A stretch of 64,000 bases of DNA from an uncultured Bacteroidales bacterium (GTDB lineage: Bacteria; Bacteroidota; Bacteroidia; Bacteroidales; UBA3824): positions 1 through 64,000 of the forward strand of contig CALFIU010000189.1 of the NCBI GenBank assembly GCA_937877455.1, read 5' to 3'. Of the stretch, positions 54,817-63,244 are shown piece after piece; the stretch's first letter is position 1; every line of letters begins with the position of its first letter. Made by a program: the position numbers and the translations under genes. The notes under the pieces are model-generated. The model saw only the letters and a program-made list of their open reading frames with translations, did not search any database and was not told where the DNA came from.

Positions 54817-56183
54817 ATGGCATCCTCCACGATCAATTCTTCCGCTTCTTCCATGTCTGGCATGTCAGATGTATCTTTGATAATTCCTTCAAGACATTTA
54901 AAACTGAAGTTTTTATGTTTGTAAGCTGTAAAACTCGGTCTGTTATCAATTCTGATAACAACGCCTTCGCGAACATGTGTCTTACCAATCGGGTCTGCGC
55001 CATCATAGTATTTTTCGACACGCGCCATAAGATCATCCCATGTAGTAAAGATAAACTTTTCAAATGTAGGAACACACTTAGCGCCCATCTTTTCGGCTTC
55101 AATTTGTACCTGTTCCCAAGGAAGTTCAACCATAATGCCATCTTCATTCATCATTATCATGCGATAAACATATGCATCATTTTCTCCGACTTCACATCCG
55201 TAAGAGAACACGGTTTCTTTCCCGTACTGCTTCTGGAAATCTTTATCTTTCACGAGCTTATTTGAACATTTGCCCATGATAGTCTGATTTCCTTCTGTAT
55301 AGCCAACGACCTCATAGAACACTTCGCATCCTTTAGGAAGTTTGTCTTTGAAGAAATCATGATATTTCTGTCTGAATTTGTTACTTCCGTAGTAGCCACC
55401 GTCATACTCGCGCAATGTGGTTCTTCTTGTGCCAGTGATGTATTGATACTTTCTTGTCTGTTTATCGCGAAGTTTAAACAGTTTTTTCAGAATTGGGTTT
55501 CTTCTCTTCTTTGTAATCTGAAGTGTGTTGGCTGTCCTCTGGCTCGTGCCATGCATCTTTAATGTGATGTAGCACGTATCGCCTTCTCTAAATGCGTTCT
55601 GATTAAATGCAAGCTGCTGTGTATCAATATGCTCAACGAATAAAGGATAACTAACCGTTTCTTTTAATTCTTTCTTGTTTACCTTGTACTTGCTACCGCC
55701 AGAAGAATTGTTTCTCTTTCTCTTCGGAATATACTTTCTGCAAATCTCGTGACCGTCAATTACAGAAATCATATCGCCATCTCTCAGTGTAGTTACATCG
55801 ACATACTTTGAAAGCGTTTCAATCGGTAAAACTAATCCGTCAGACTTTTCGCCACGAAGTTTTAATGCCGTGATATTTCTTTTCTCGGCATCCATGTATC
55901 CACCGACATTTATAACATCAACGCCATCTTTCTGAATAATTTGCTTTCCTTCAATCTGTGCATCGTCAAGTTCGGAAACAGGAACGTATTTCTTGACAAG
56001 ATTATTGTCTGTTGCAAATTCTTCACTCAGCTGCCCATCGACAGGGAAATAAATAACGCGCTGTCCTTCATGATAATTCAAATCAACAATAACATTATTC
56101 CCAAACACGCTCGTTGTGAGGAGTCTGTCTGCATTCGAGTGTTTATGTAATTCCTTTAACGTAGTGACATATGCGAAATACAT
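54813..56183 (-). CDS. RNA ligase (DRB0094/Rnl5-like)
   Basis: 456 residues. N-terminal OB-like region (~1-160, with VIYFPVDGQLSEEFA) followed by an adenylyltransferase domain: motif I KMHGTS with the lysine that accepts AMP (~residue 208), VFYEVVGY (motif III), REGVVIRID (motif IV) and YKHKNFSFK (motif V). Seals RNA breaks after healing by the adjacent kinase-HD enzyme. Substrate could be tRNA cut by a host anticodon nuclease; this is inferred. Confidence 0.9.
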   Translation of the reverse strand: MYFAYVTTLKELHKHSNADRLLTTSVFGNNVIVDLNYHEGQRVIYFPVDGQLSEEFATDNNLVKKYVPVSELDDAQIEGKQIIQKDGVDVINVGGYMDAEKRNITALKLRGEKSDGLVLPIETLSKYVDVTTLRDGDMISVIDGHEICRKYIPKRKRNNSSGGSKYKVNKKELKETVSYPLFVEHIDTQQLAFNQNAFREGDTCYITLKMHGTSQRTANTLQITKKRRNPILKKLFKLRDKQTRKYQYITGTRRTTLREYDGGYYGSNKFRQKYHDFFKDKLPKGCEVFYEVVGYTEGNQTIMGKCSNKLVKDKDFQKQYGKETVFSYGCEVGENDAYVYRMIMMNEDGIMVELPWEQVQIEAEKMGAKCVPTFEKFIFTTWDDLMARVEKYYDGADPIGKTHVREGVVIRIDNRPSFTAYKHKNFSFKCLEGIIKDTSDMPDMEEAEELIVEDAI

Positions 56184-56440
56184 TATTTCTTCTTTCCTTT
56201 CTTCTGCTTCTTCCTATTTGGTTTCTTTTTAGGCTTTTCATTAACCTTTTTAACTTTCTCTTTCTTGTTGTGTTTCGTGTTATCTTGCATTATTTCAATA
56301 TTGTCAATCTTCAGTCTTTTTGGTTTCGTTTCAAAATAACAATTCTTGCAAATATCTAATTCGCAGTTTCTATCAGTTGTAAATCTGTAAACATGACTCA
56401 TAACATTATAGCATTTTGGACAAATCATCATTTTGCACAT
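56183..56440 (-). CDS. Zinc-ribbon protein with highly basic tail
   Basis: 85 residues; MICPKCYNV and DICKNCYFE form a two-knuckle zinc ribbon, and the last ~30 residues are almost all Lys/Asn/Pro (KKKPNRKKQKKGKKK), suggesting nucleic-acid binding. Has its own promoter (56456-56483) and AAGGAGG before the ATG. The AATAATGCAAGATAA motif lies inside the coding region at residues ~49-54. Confidence 0.68.
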   Translation of the reverse strand: MCKMMICPKCYNVMSHVYRFTTDRNCELDICKNCYFETKPKRLKIDNIEIMQDNTKHNKKEKVKKVNEKPKKKPNRKKQKKGKKK

Positions 56441-56455
56441 ACCTCCTTACTGAAT

Positions 56456-56483
56456 ATTATAACACATTTATGGAATTATGCAA
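56456..56483 (-). promoter_or_regulatory. Promoter of the zinc-ribbon/RNA ligase operon
   Basis: Minus-strand TTGCAT (56483-56478), 16-bp spacer, perfect TATAAT (56461-56456), overlapping the 3' end of the Dam-type gene. Confidence 0.55.
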
Positions 56484-57205
56484 GAGTTATTTTGTATTAT
56501 TTCTAAATTATCCTTATGTATGTACAGTTTTTCTGTAGACTTAAACTGATTGTTCTTATTAACATCAAGTATTCGTCTTATTTCTTTCTGCCATATACAT
56601 ACGAAATCATCTGGAGCATTCAGTTCTGAAATATATACCACATGATCTTTGCTTATCTGCCTCATATATTCCCAAAATTGTGCAGTATTAAAATCGCCAT
56701 TAGCATATTTTGTCGTATTCTCATATGGTGGATCGGCATAAACAGCGCATCCGTCTGGAAGTAAAACATCTCTATAATCCAAACAAGTAAACTCTGCGTC
56801 CATTAGCGTCCTCATTTTGGACGCAAGCGACCGTTTACCTCTTAGTGCATAATTAACTTGTGCCTTATCTCTTGCATAACCACCAAACCATTTACCACCA
56901 AAACTACATGCAAATCCGACAAATCCTGTTAGCGCAGGATCATCGTCTTTATGTTCTTTTATGTAATGATATTGTTCTTCCGTAACTGTTTCAGGTAAAT
57001 CATATCCGTTCTGTAATGCCTGAAATAAAGCAATCAAATACGGCTGATTATCGTTGCATATAATCCTATCAAACCCTTTAACCTTTGCTTCTATGTTGCA
57101 AGCCCCACAAAAGAGGGAAACCAAGGTTCTACTTAGTGATACCCCCCCCTCTACGTGCAAGGCAATATCCTTTGCAATCCTTGATTTTCCACCTTGATAC
57201 CTCAT
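56468..57205 (-). CDS. Dam-type (D12 class) N6-adenine DNA methyltransferase
   Basis: 245 residues. MRYQGGKSRIAKDIA is the SAM/DNA-binding start, SLFCGACNIE the FxGxG-type SAM loop, and VYADPPYENTTKYA holds the DPPY catalytic motif. Likely protects phage DNA from restriction, possibly GATC-like, but specificity is not readable. The ribosome binding site is replaced by a run of eight G four bases before the ATG, and a second run of eight G lies at codons ~19-22. Confidence 0.88.
   Translation of the reverse strand: MRYQGGKSRIAKDIALHVEGGVSLSRTLVSLFCGACNIEAKVKGFDRIICNDNQPYLIALFQALQNGYDLPETVTEEQYHYIKEHKDDDPALTGFVGFACSFGGKWFGGYARDKAQVNYALRGKRSLASKMRTLMDAEFTCLDYRDVLLPDGCAVYADPPYENTTKYANGDFNTAQFWEYMRQISKDHVVYISELNAPDDFVCIWQKEIRRILDVNKNNQFKSTEKLYIHKDNLEIIQNNSCIIP
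57142..57149 (-). repeat. Poly-G(8) tract inside the Dam-type gene
   Basis: Eight consecutive G on the coding strand at codons ~19-22. Slippage by one base would truncate the enzyme. Confidence 0.8.
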
Positions 57206-57209
57206 TGTA

Positions 57210-57217
57210 CCCCCCCC
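57210..57217 (-). repeat. Poly-G(8) tract in place of the Dam-type ribosome binding site
   Basis: Eight G four bases upstream of the ATG at 57205; no other Shine-Dalgarno sequence is present. Changes in length could tune translation. Confidence 0.75.
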
Positions 57218-57277
57218 TACTAATGATGCTTGCTATATTAGATGATATAATGTACTTGCCACCTTGGTACTGCATAT

Positions 57278-57718
57278 TCACTCTCCGTCTATCTTTGTTT
57301 GTTTAGCTTCGCCATCTAAGCTATCATATGTTCCCATAGCTTCGCGTTGCGCCAACATTTTCCTGTTTTTCAAATCTTCAAAAAATTGTTCTTTTGGATT
57401 GATAAATACATATGCCAGTTCATTTCCAAAGAAAACGCCATAGATAACATCATCGCAATCGCGCCATTTTCTTTTATCATCGTCTGTATAAACTCGCCAA
57501 CGCATTTCAATTACGGTTGTATATTCATCCGTGAGAGCCTGTCCAGCAAAACCACTTTTCAAATTAAATCCTGTCGCAGTATCAGCCCATGTTTGTATGA
57601 AAACATCAGCCCTGAATGTCGGGAAACAAGTATTCTTTAATATTCCCTCACCTTCACTAAACACAAATTGTTTAAATTTATATTCAATCAATTCTAAATT
57701 AGGATACCTTGCTTTCAT
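57278..57718 (-). CDS. Hypothetical protein
   Basis: 146 residues, mostly beta with aromatic residues (YKFKQFVFSEGEGILKNTCFPTFRADVFIQTWAD, MRWRVYTDDDKRKWRDCDD). The end is charged. Overlaps the small gene upstream by 20 bp. Not recognised. Confidence 0.68.
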   Translation of the reverse strand: MKARYPNLELIEYKFKQFVFSEGEGILKNTCFPTFRADVFIQTWADTATGFNLKSGFAGQALTDEYTTVIEMRWRVYTDDDKRKWRDCDDVIYGVFFGNELAYVFINPKEQFFEDLKNRKMLAQREAMGTYDSLDGEAKQTKIDGE

Positions 57719-57869
57719 CTTTGCACTCCATTTTTAAAAAGTTTCTGATTTGGTTGTAACGAATAATATTTATAACATCATCGGTTTTATAATCATCCCA
57801 AAACTGGTTGCATAGCCAATCAGCCAACTCATCATCATTCATAGTTCTTACTTTGTCGCCGACAGTCAT
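57699..57869 (-). CDS. Small conserved-looking phage protein (56 residues)
   Basis: Starts at the ATG in a TAATG overlap with the upstream stop: MTVGDKVRTMNDDELADWLC, then NQFWDDYKTDDVINIIRYNQ, ending KDESKVS. The RTMNDDELADWL helix is a recurrent theme in short phage proteins with a terminal zinc- or helix-type domain. Fills the gap between two hypotheticals and overlaps the next gene by 20 bp, like others in this operon. Function unknown. Confidence 0.7.
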   Translation of the reverse strand: MTVGDKVRTMNDDELADWLCNQFWDDYKTDDVINIIRYNQIRNFLKMECKDESKVS

Positions 57870-58231
57870 TATTTCATTTCCTCTACATCACCATATTTAT
57901 GTATATCCCATGACCCATCGCTGTAAACCTTCATTTTGTAATTGCCTACTGCGAGTTCGTTCATTAAGGCGCTTGGTGTTCTTTCAACTTTTTCAAATAA
58001 ATCACTTTTGGCAAATTGATAATGAAATATAACTGTACCTCCACAAATGTTGTTAGCGCAACTTCCATCTGGAGTCCAACAATTTTTCAGACATCCATCA
58101 GATACACTTCCATAAACATTATCATCTGGATCGTGATAGAAAATTGTACCAGCTTTCATAAAACCTAAATTTTTAGTCAACATATAATAGTCATAACATG
58201 GATTTTCAAACGCTCTTACCGCACCTACCAT
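57869..58231 (-). CDS. Hypothetical Cys-containing protein
   Basis: 120 residues from the ATG at 58231, chosen because AGAGGAAAC precedes it; an ATG at 58255 would lengthen the overlap with the upstream gene. Contains CLKNCWTPDGSCANNICGG, four close cysteines that may bind metal, and a C-terminal YKMKVYSDGSWDIHKYG hairpin. Confidence 0.65.
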   Translation of the reverse strand: MVGAVRAFENPCYDYYMLTKNLGFMKAGTIFYHDPDDNVYGSVSDGCLKNCWTPDGSCANNICGGTVIFHYQFAKSDLFEKVERTPSALMNELAVGNYKMKVYSDGSWDIHKYGDVEEMK

Positions 58232-58589
58232 TTTGTTTCCTCTTCTTATACACAAGATTTAATTGTTTCTCAAAACTTTTCTTTTCCATTGGATTTTTAG
58301 AATGTTTGATTCTTTTCTTTAAGGCTTTTATATCATTTTCAAGTAAATGTTCTGGATCAGATGGTGTAACAATCTCGGCGCTTGTTGGATAATATTTGGA
58401 CTTATCTATTTTTAAAATATAGCCATCTTTTGTAACCCAAGCATAATTACCCTCTTCATTATTCGCAATTAAATATCCGAGAGTTTCATCATCCTTTTTT
58501 AAATCACCATTGATTTTTTTAATTCTTTCAATTATTTCTTTCAACGCTGTTTCGTTAAAAGAATTTGTAAGCGTTGGTTCTATATTCAT
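58206..58589 (-). CDS. Hypothetical protein
   Basis: 127 residues; helical start (FNETALKEIIERIKKI), beta middle (GYLIANNEEGNYAWVTKDGYILKI), then a basic helical end (ALKKRIKHSKNPMEKKSFEKQL). Not recognised. Confidence 0.65.
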   Translation of the reverse strand: MNIEPTLTNSFNETALKEIIERIKKINGDLKKDDETLGYLIANNEEGNYAWVTKDGYILKIDKSKYYPTSAEIVTPSDPEHLLENDIKALKKRIKHSKNPMEKKSFEKQLNLVYKKRKQNGRCGKSV

Positions 58590-58595
58590 TTTTTT

Positions 58596-58802
58596 TCACC
58601 AACAATCCTCGTCATCATCATCTTCACCATCAAAACAATCACCGTCAAAATATTCATCTTTGCGACTTGAATAGTATTCATCTTGTCTTGCTTCGTACTG
58701 CGTATGACTCTTATATTCTTCGTAAGTAATTGCGTCACATTTCAAACCACTATATATACTTATATCTTCCTCTATAATCACGAAAAATACAGATGCACGC
58801 AC
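58596..58802 (-). CDS. Hypothetical acidic small protein (start uncertain)
   Basis: Up to 68 residues ending in a very acidic tail (DGDCFDGEDDDDEDCW). The GTG at 58802 lies inside a terminator-like hairpin loop and lacks a ribosome binding site, so the real start may be downstream. The C-terminal half looks coding. Confidence 0.5.
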   Translation of the reverse strand: MRASVFFVIIEEDISIYSGLKCDAITYEEYKSHTQYEARQDEYYSSRKDEYFDGDCFDGEDDDDEDCW

Positions 58803-58828
58803 TAACAGTTAAAGTCAACGTGCATCTG
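58786..58828 (-). terminator. Terminator after the gene at 58843-59388
   Basis: Minus strand: CAGATGCACG (58828-58819), 19-nt loop, CGTGCATCTG (58799-58790), then TATTTTT. A perfect 10-bp stem with a T tract. Confidence 0.65.
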
Positions 58829-58842
58829 TTGTCAAAAGATAA

Positions 58843-59388
58843 TTAGTTCAATTTTACCCATTCATCGACAGGTTTTCCAAGCTTTCGCTCAACGTCTGTG
58901 CAGTAAGCTACACCACCAGCCATCTGGCAATCTGCAAATACTTCTTTTGCAATATCCTGATACAGTGTGCTTAACACGCCATGCGGATCGTTCAGGTTGT
59001 CATTAAAAAACTGAACAACACAGTTTTTGAAAACAACATATGTAAACGGCACATACCAATAATCTTCTGTTGACACGACATAGGCAAATGCAGGATTACC
59101 ACTGAAAGCAGTTTCAAATAGTTCTTTCGGATTTACAAAAGCCATGTTGCTAATAGTATGACAATCTACTCCGATTTTTAATGTGACATTTCCGAATGTC
59201 TTTTCGGAAGGAAGAAGTTTTAAAAGTGCAGCTGCTTTATCGGGGTTATTAGTTGCAAGTACGATTGACGGATTCGTGCCATCCACATTTACATTACACG
59301 CAATCTGCGGATCGCCATCAAAAAGCGCCTCGATTTCATTGATAAAAGTTGACCAAGGTGGAAGAATTCTAAGTCTTACATCTGCCAT
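58843..59388 (-). CDS. Hypothetical conserved-looking phage protein
   Basis: 181 residues: MADVRLRILPPWSTFINEIE, DPQIACNVNVDGTNPSIVLATNN, then FVNPKELFETAFSGNPAF and QDIAKEVFADCQMAGG. Mixed alpha/beta with no catalytic motif I can name. AAAGGAGAAATAATT before the ATG and its own terminator suggest high expression. Confidence 0.7.
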   Translation of the reverse strand: MADVRLRILPPWSTFINEIEALFDGDPQIACNVNVDGTNPSIVLATNNPDKAAALLKLLPSEKTFGNVTLKIGVDCHTISNMAFVNPKELFETAFSGNPAFAYVVSTEDYWYVPFTYVVFKNCVVQFFNDNLNDPHGVLSTLYQDIAKEVFADCQMAGGVAYCTDVERKLGKPVDEWVKLN

Positions 59389-59414
59389 AATTATTTCTCC
59401 TTTTGTGAATTGTA

Positions 59415-60917
59415 TTATTTTGGATTATTTATTTTTAATCCGATTTCGTTATATAATTCATCTACTGCACTTTTCTTTCGCTGTAGACAATCATATATCT
59501 TCTCATCAATAGTTTCACGAGCTTGCAAAATAATGTATGTACATTTATTTGTTTGCCCTATTCTATGTATTCTGTCCTGACTCTGTTTAAATTCTTCATA
59601 GCTGAAAGACAATGAATAATAAACATTGTATGTACAGTTTACAAACGTTAATCCTTTTCCAAGTAATTGAGGATGCGTAAATAAATATTTGATCTTACCA
59701 TTCCTGAAATCTCTGATAATATCATCTCTGCCTTTGGTTTTTGATGTAAGTCCTACACCGCCAAACTGCTCGGCAAGTGAATCTATTTCATATTGGAACT
59801 GACACCAGATGATTACCTGTTTATCGCCGATTTCGTTTAACACTTCCGATAAAATTGCTGTTTTATTGGAGAGCATTTTGACTATTTCTGCCCCTTTATT
59901 GACTTTCGGATAAACGAAACCAGACACAATTTCTCGCAGTTTCATCAATTTCGCGGTAAACTCGAATTTTGACCACTCGTTGATGTGAGATTGGATGTCA
60001 TTTATCATTTCATCATAGTATTTGCGCTGTTCTTTTGAAAGATCAAATCTTCTTACTTGGAAAATCTTATCTGGCAAGTCAACACAATCTTCTTTCTTTA
60101 AAAAGATAGACTGTTCACCGAGGCGCAGATTATATCTTTCTTTATCTTCGTCAGTCTGAAACCAAACATGAGGATTAGCCATATCCTGATGGAAATATCG
60201 CGCAAGAAAACCATAATAGTTATTGCCGAATATCTCGTTGTTTACGAACTTCATCTGCGGAAAAATCTCACCATTAAAATTTGGACATGGACATCCAGAA
60301 AGAACAAATCTATGCGGAATAATAGAAATCATTTCAAGTACCATACTTGTTATCTGACTACCCATGTTCTTCATGCAAGAGCTTTCATCTACAATCATGC
60401 AATCAAATCCAGCTACACGAATTTCATTCTTCAAAATTTTGTAGCTTTCATAATTCATAACGTAAATATCTACATCTTCATTCAGCGCATCAATGCGTCC
60501 ATCGCGAGAATTTGACCAACAGTTAATGATTTTCTTTTCAGGATAAAACTTATTGCAGTCATCAACCCACGCAGTCTCAATAACACTTAGCGGACAAAGA
60601 ACAAGCGTCTTGTTATAATGCGATGCAACCTCTAACCCCATCACGGTTTTTCCTGTACCAGTATCGGCAAAGATACCATAGCATCCTGTGTTGAGTGCTT
60701 CGTTTACAATATCTTTTTGATAACCGCGAAGAAAGGATGAAAGTTCATATTCGATTTTCTTTGGTTTTTCAATACTTACATTTTCTGCGACCAGTCCATA
60801 TTTCTGAAGTGTCGGAAGGGCATGGTCAGGGAAAATCCATTTGCCATCCTTAAACTTGCGTCCTTCTATCGTTCTTATGTATGGTATCTGTTCAACAGGG
60901 ATTGTCAGTTCGATCAA
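59415..60917 (-). CDS. SNF2-type superfamily 2 helicase
   Basis: 500 residues. Walker A ADTGTGKTVM (~residues 80-90), LVLCPLSVIETAW, DESSCMKN (motif II), FVLSGCPCPN (motif III), and in the second lobe IIWCQFQYEIDSL and QSQDRIHRIGQTNKCTYI (motif VI). Phage SNF2 proteins occur in replication modules and next to methyltransferases. The start is a TTG at 60917 behind AGGATG, overlapping the upstream gene end by 26 bp. Confidence 0.9.
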   Translation of the reverse strand: MIELTIPVEQIPYIRTIEGRKFKDGKWIFPDHALPTLQKYGLVAENVSIEKPKKIEYELSSFLRGYQKDIVNEALNTGCYGIFADTGTGKTVMGLEVASHYNKTLVLCPLSVIETAWVDDCNKFYPEKKIINCWSNSRDGRIDALNEDVDIYVMNYESYKILKNEIRVAGFDCMIVDESSCMKNMGSQITSMVLEMISIIPHRFVLSGCPCPNFNGEIFPQMKFVNNEIFGNNYYGFLARYFHQDMANPHVWFQTDEDKERYNLRLGEQSIFLKKEDCVDLPDKIFQVRRFDLSKEQRKYYDEMINDIQSHINEWSKFEFTAKLMKLREIVSGFVYPKVNKGAEIVKMLSNKTAILSEVLNEIGDKQVIIWCQFQYEIDSLAEQFGGVGLTSKTKGRDDIIRDFRNGKIKYLFTHPQLLGKGLTFVNCTYNVYYSLSFSYEEFKQSQDRIHRIGQTNKCTYIILQARETIDEKIYDCLQRKKSAVDELYNEIGLKINNPK

Positions 60918-61089
60918 ATTCTTTCATCCTTTCTTTTATGGCTATCTCTTTTACAAGATATTTATGTTTTCTGTTTTCTTCACACCATTCACAACCGCCG
61001 TGATTTCTACAGGTTTTATCTATCGCTTTTGAACCACAATATTCTTTTCTGTGTTCTTTGCCGTGTTCTATGGCTTTATTAAGGCTCAT
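60892..61089 (-). CDS. Small zinc-binding protein
   Basis: 65 residues with KTCRNHGGCEWCEENRKHK, a Cys/His cluster typical of small phage zinc proteins, flanked by basic helices. Overlaps both neighbours (ATGA at 61086-61089). Confidence 0.68.
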   Translation of the reverse strand: MSLNKAIEHGKEHRKEYCGSKAIDKTCRNHGGCEWCEENRKHKYLVKEIAIKERMKEFDRTDNPC

Positions 61090-61427
61090 GATATCGGATC
61101 GCCATTCATATCAAAATGTGATGCCATTTCGACATTCATTTGATATTCCTGTTCTTCGTACCAGTCTGCGATTTCTTTCTCAACCAGAAAATATATTGAA
61201 TGTTCTGTCGTGATAATCAATCCATCATCTGCTTGCGCAACGCCTTTGACAAAAGAAGTAATGATTGACTTGTACCATCCGGGGTCTGTACATGTCATGT
61301 ACAGGCGATTGTCAATCTTTATATCTTTTATATCAAGGTCAATAATGCGTCCAATGCGAGCCACAACTTCATCATCTGTCTTATCTTTCCCATCCAAATC
61401 AGTTATTTTAACAAGTTTGTAAAGCAT
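61086..61427 (-). CDS. Hypothetical protein
   Basis: 113 residues; LVKITDLDGKDKTDDEVVARIGRIIDL, YMTCTDPGWYKSIITSFVKGV and LIITTEHSIYFLVEKE give a small beta-rich fold. Overlaps the methyltransferase gene by 20 bp. Not recognised. Confidence 0.66.
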   Translation of the reverse strand: MLYKLVKITDLDGKDKTDDEVVARIGRIIDLDIKDIKIDNRLYMTCTDPGWYKSIITSFVKGVAQADDGLIITTEHSIYFLVEKEIADWYEEQEYQMNVEMASHFDMNGDPIS

Positions 61428-62160
61428 CTTTTACACCTAACCTTTCTTCCGCAATGCGCAGATATTCTTTATCAAGTTCTATTCCTAAAAATCTTCTGTT
61501 TGTATTTATACACGCAACACCTGTACTTCCAGAGCCACAACAGTTATCAAGAACTAAATCTCCTTCATTTGAATATGTTTTAATCAGCCATTCAAGAAGT
61601 GCAATCGGCTTTTGTGTTGGATGTAATCTACTGCTGTCACGAGGAAACGATAGAATACTTAAAGGATTTCTTCTGCCATCTTCACTTTCAGAAAATGCTT
61701 CGTTTCTAAATCCATAATTTGTTGATAGGCTACTATTCTTTGTTCTCTTATACGGCTCTGAATACCAAAATTGTTTATTATATGTAGGTTTCTTTTTGTA
61801 AAATACTGCTATATCTTCATGGCATTTTAATGGTTTAACATTTGCGTTTAGGAAATCACATCCTCTTTGTTTATCCCATACAAGATTGTATCTCCACATT
61901 TTAGGATTTGATAAAAGCAATTTCGCCGTAAACATACCATCGCAAAATAGAATTATTGCGCCATTATCTTTGATTATTCTTTTGTAATGCACCCATAATT
62001 CATCAAACGGTATCAAACAATCCCATGTGTTTCTTGTGGAAGAATATGGTAAATCACATAAAACCAAATCAATGCTTTTATCGGGGAGATTACCCATCAG
62101 AGATAGGCAATCCCCCCCCCACAAAGATATTTGTTTATTATTATTATTATTATCTTGCAT
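61408..62160 (-). CDS. DNA methyltransferase (N4/N6, DLPY type)
   Basis: 250 residues. The catalytic motif is LVLCDLPYSSTRNTWD (~residues 30-45); the SAM-binding motif DNCCGSGSTGVACI is near the C-terminus (~205-218), the beta-class order, with HPTQKPIALLEWLIKTYS between. Starts MQDNNNNNKQ in a TAATG overlap with the next methyltransferase gene. A run of nine G at codons 14-16 (62112-62120) encodes part of WGGD; a one-base slip would truncate it. Confidence 0.9.
   Translation of the reverse strand: MQDNNNNNKQISLWGGDCLSLMGNLPDKSIDLVLCDLPYSSTRNTWDCLIPFDELWVHYKRIIKDNGAIILFCDGMFTAKLLLSNPKMWRYNLVWDKQRGCDFLNANVKPLKCHEDIAVFYKKKPTYNKQFWYSEPYKRTKNSSLSTNYGFRNEAFSESEDGRRNPLSILSFPRDSSRLHPTQKPIALLEWLIKTYSNEGDLVLDNCCGSGSTGVACINTNRRFLGIELDKEYLRIAEERLGVKDALQTC
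62112..62120 (-). repeat. Poly-G(9) tract in the DLPY methyltransferase gene
   Basis: Nine G on the coding strand at codons 14-16, the longest such run in the window. Confidence 0.8.
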
Positions 62161-63179
62161 TATTCATTATCCATGACTGCATTATCTTTGATTTCCTTAA
62201 TTTCTTTTGCCTTCAGTCCAAGAGCTTTTAACTGTGCTTCAAGTTCTTTAATTTCCGCACGAACATCTTTCTTCTTCTGCTGAAGCCGCTTCTGCTCTTC
62301 TTTCACAGCTTTAGCATTTGTACTCTGCTCTTTTCCTTTTTCAAGTTCGACATTGAAACGTTCTTTCATAGCTTCAATACCATCATCTGTTTCAAAAATA
62401 CTATCGTCCCACTTGCTAAATCTTTCATTAATTGCCAAATCATAGAAATCTTTATTGAGTTCAATGCCGATTGCACTTCTATGGTTTTCGATAGCAACCT
62501 TATTTACCGTGCCAGCACCAGCGAAAGGATCAAGTATTACATCACCCGGACAAGACCATAGTCTAATACATCTCTCAACAAGTGCTTCAGCGAACGGAGT
62601 TGTATGTCCGATGCCTGAATTTCCTATATTCCATACACCATCAGCCCAATCAGCCCATTCAGCAAGTGTAATATCAGATGCCTTAATCAGTTCGCAATCG
62701 CCAGATTTTTTATAGACATATACGAAGCCGACATTGGCAGCGAGGATTGTATCTCTGGCTTTCATATTCCTATAATAGAGATTGCCCTGTGCTAACATTG
62801 CTCTCTGCGCGGAATACTTGCGCCAAAATGCCTTAGTCCATAACTGGAAATTGTTTTCAAGCATAATCCTGTTAATATCGCCAGTAATAGATTCCTGCCC
62901 CATCTTGTTATCTCTGCCGAGTGTGTAATTGTAATCTTCAAACTGCATGATAAATTTACCACCGGGTTTAAGAACACGTTCACACTCAGCGATAACAAGA
63001 CCAAGCATATAATAATATTCTTCGTAGCTTTCACAATTAGATAGATCGTGTGGATCGTTCGAGTAAACTCGAAGATTGTGATAAGGGGGGCTTGTCATAA
63101 TCATATCAACGCTTTCAGCGTCAAGTTTCTTTAGTTCGGTAAGACAGTCACCATTGATCCATTTGTTTGTTAATCTCAT
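62160..63179 (-). CDS. DNA methyltransferase (SPPY type) with C-terminal coiled coil
   Basis: 339 residues. MTSPPYHNLR (catalytic motif, ~28-38) precedes LDPFAGAGTVNKVAIENHRSAIGIEL (SAM binding, ~217-242), the beta-class layout of N4-cytosine or N6-adenine enzymes. The last ~80 residues are a Lys/Glu-rich coiled coil (KEEQKRLQQKKKDVRAEIKE), possibly for dimerisation or DNA contact. Driven by the promoter at 63216-63244. Confidence 0.9.
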   Translation of the reverse strand: MRLTNKWINGDCLTELKKLDAESVDMIMTSPPYHNLRVYSNDPHDLSNCESYEEYYYMLGLVIAECERVLKPGGKFIMQFEDYNYTLGRDNKMGQESITGDINRIMLENNFQLWTKAFWRKYSAQRAMLAQGNLYYRNMKARDTILAANVGFVYVYKKSGDCELIKASDITLAEWADWADGVWNIGNSGIGHTTPFAEALVERCIRLWSCPGDVILDPFAGAGTVNKVAIENHRSAIGIELNKDFYDLAINERFSKWDDSIFETDDGIEAMKERFNVELEKGKEQSTNAKAVKEEQKRLQQKKKDVRAEIKELEAQLKALGLKAKEIKEIKDNAVMDNE

Positions 63180-63215
63180 GTTATGCTTTCCTTTCTTTAT
63201 TATCTTGCATTATCT

Positions 63216-63244
63216 ATTATACCAAACATAAGATAGCTTGTCAA
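63216..63244 (-). promoter_or_regulatory. Consensus promoter of the methyltransferase operon
   Basis: Minus-strand TTGACA (63244-63239), 17-bp spacer, TATAAT (63221-63216): a perfect sigma-70 promoter. Predicted transcripts start near the ATG of the ATAATGCAAGATAA motif (63200-63213), which opens a 9-residue frame ending one base before the methyltransferase start. Confidence 0.8.

Noticed and set aside
62138..62151. AAT trinucleotide repeat as a regulatory element
   Set aside because: It encodes a short Asn run at the start of the methyltransferase; only the poly-G tract nearby looks unusual.
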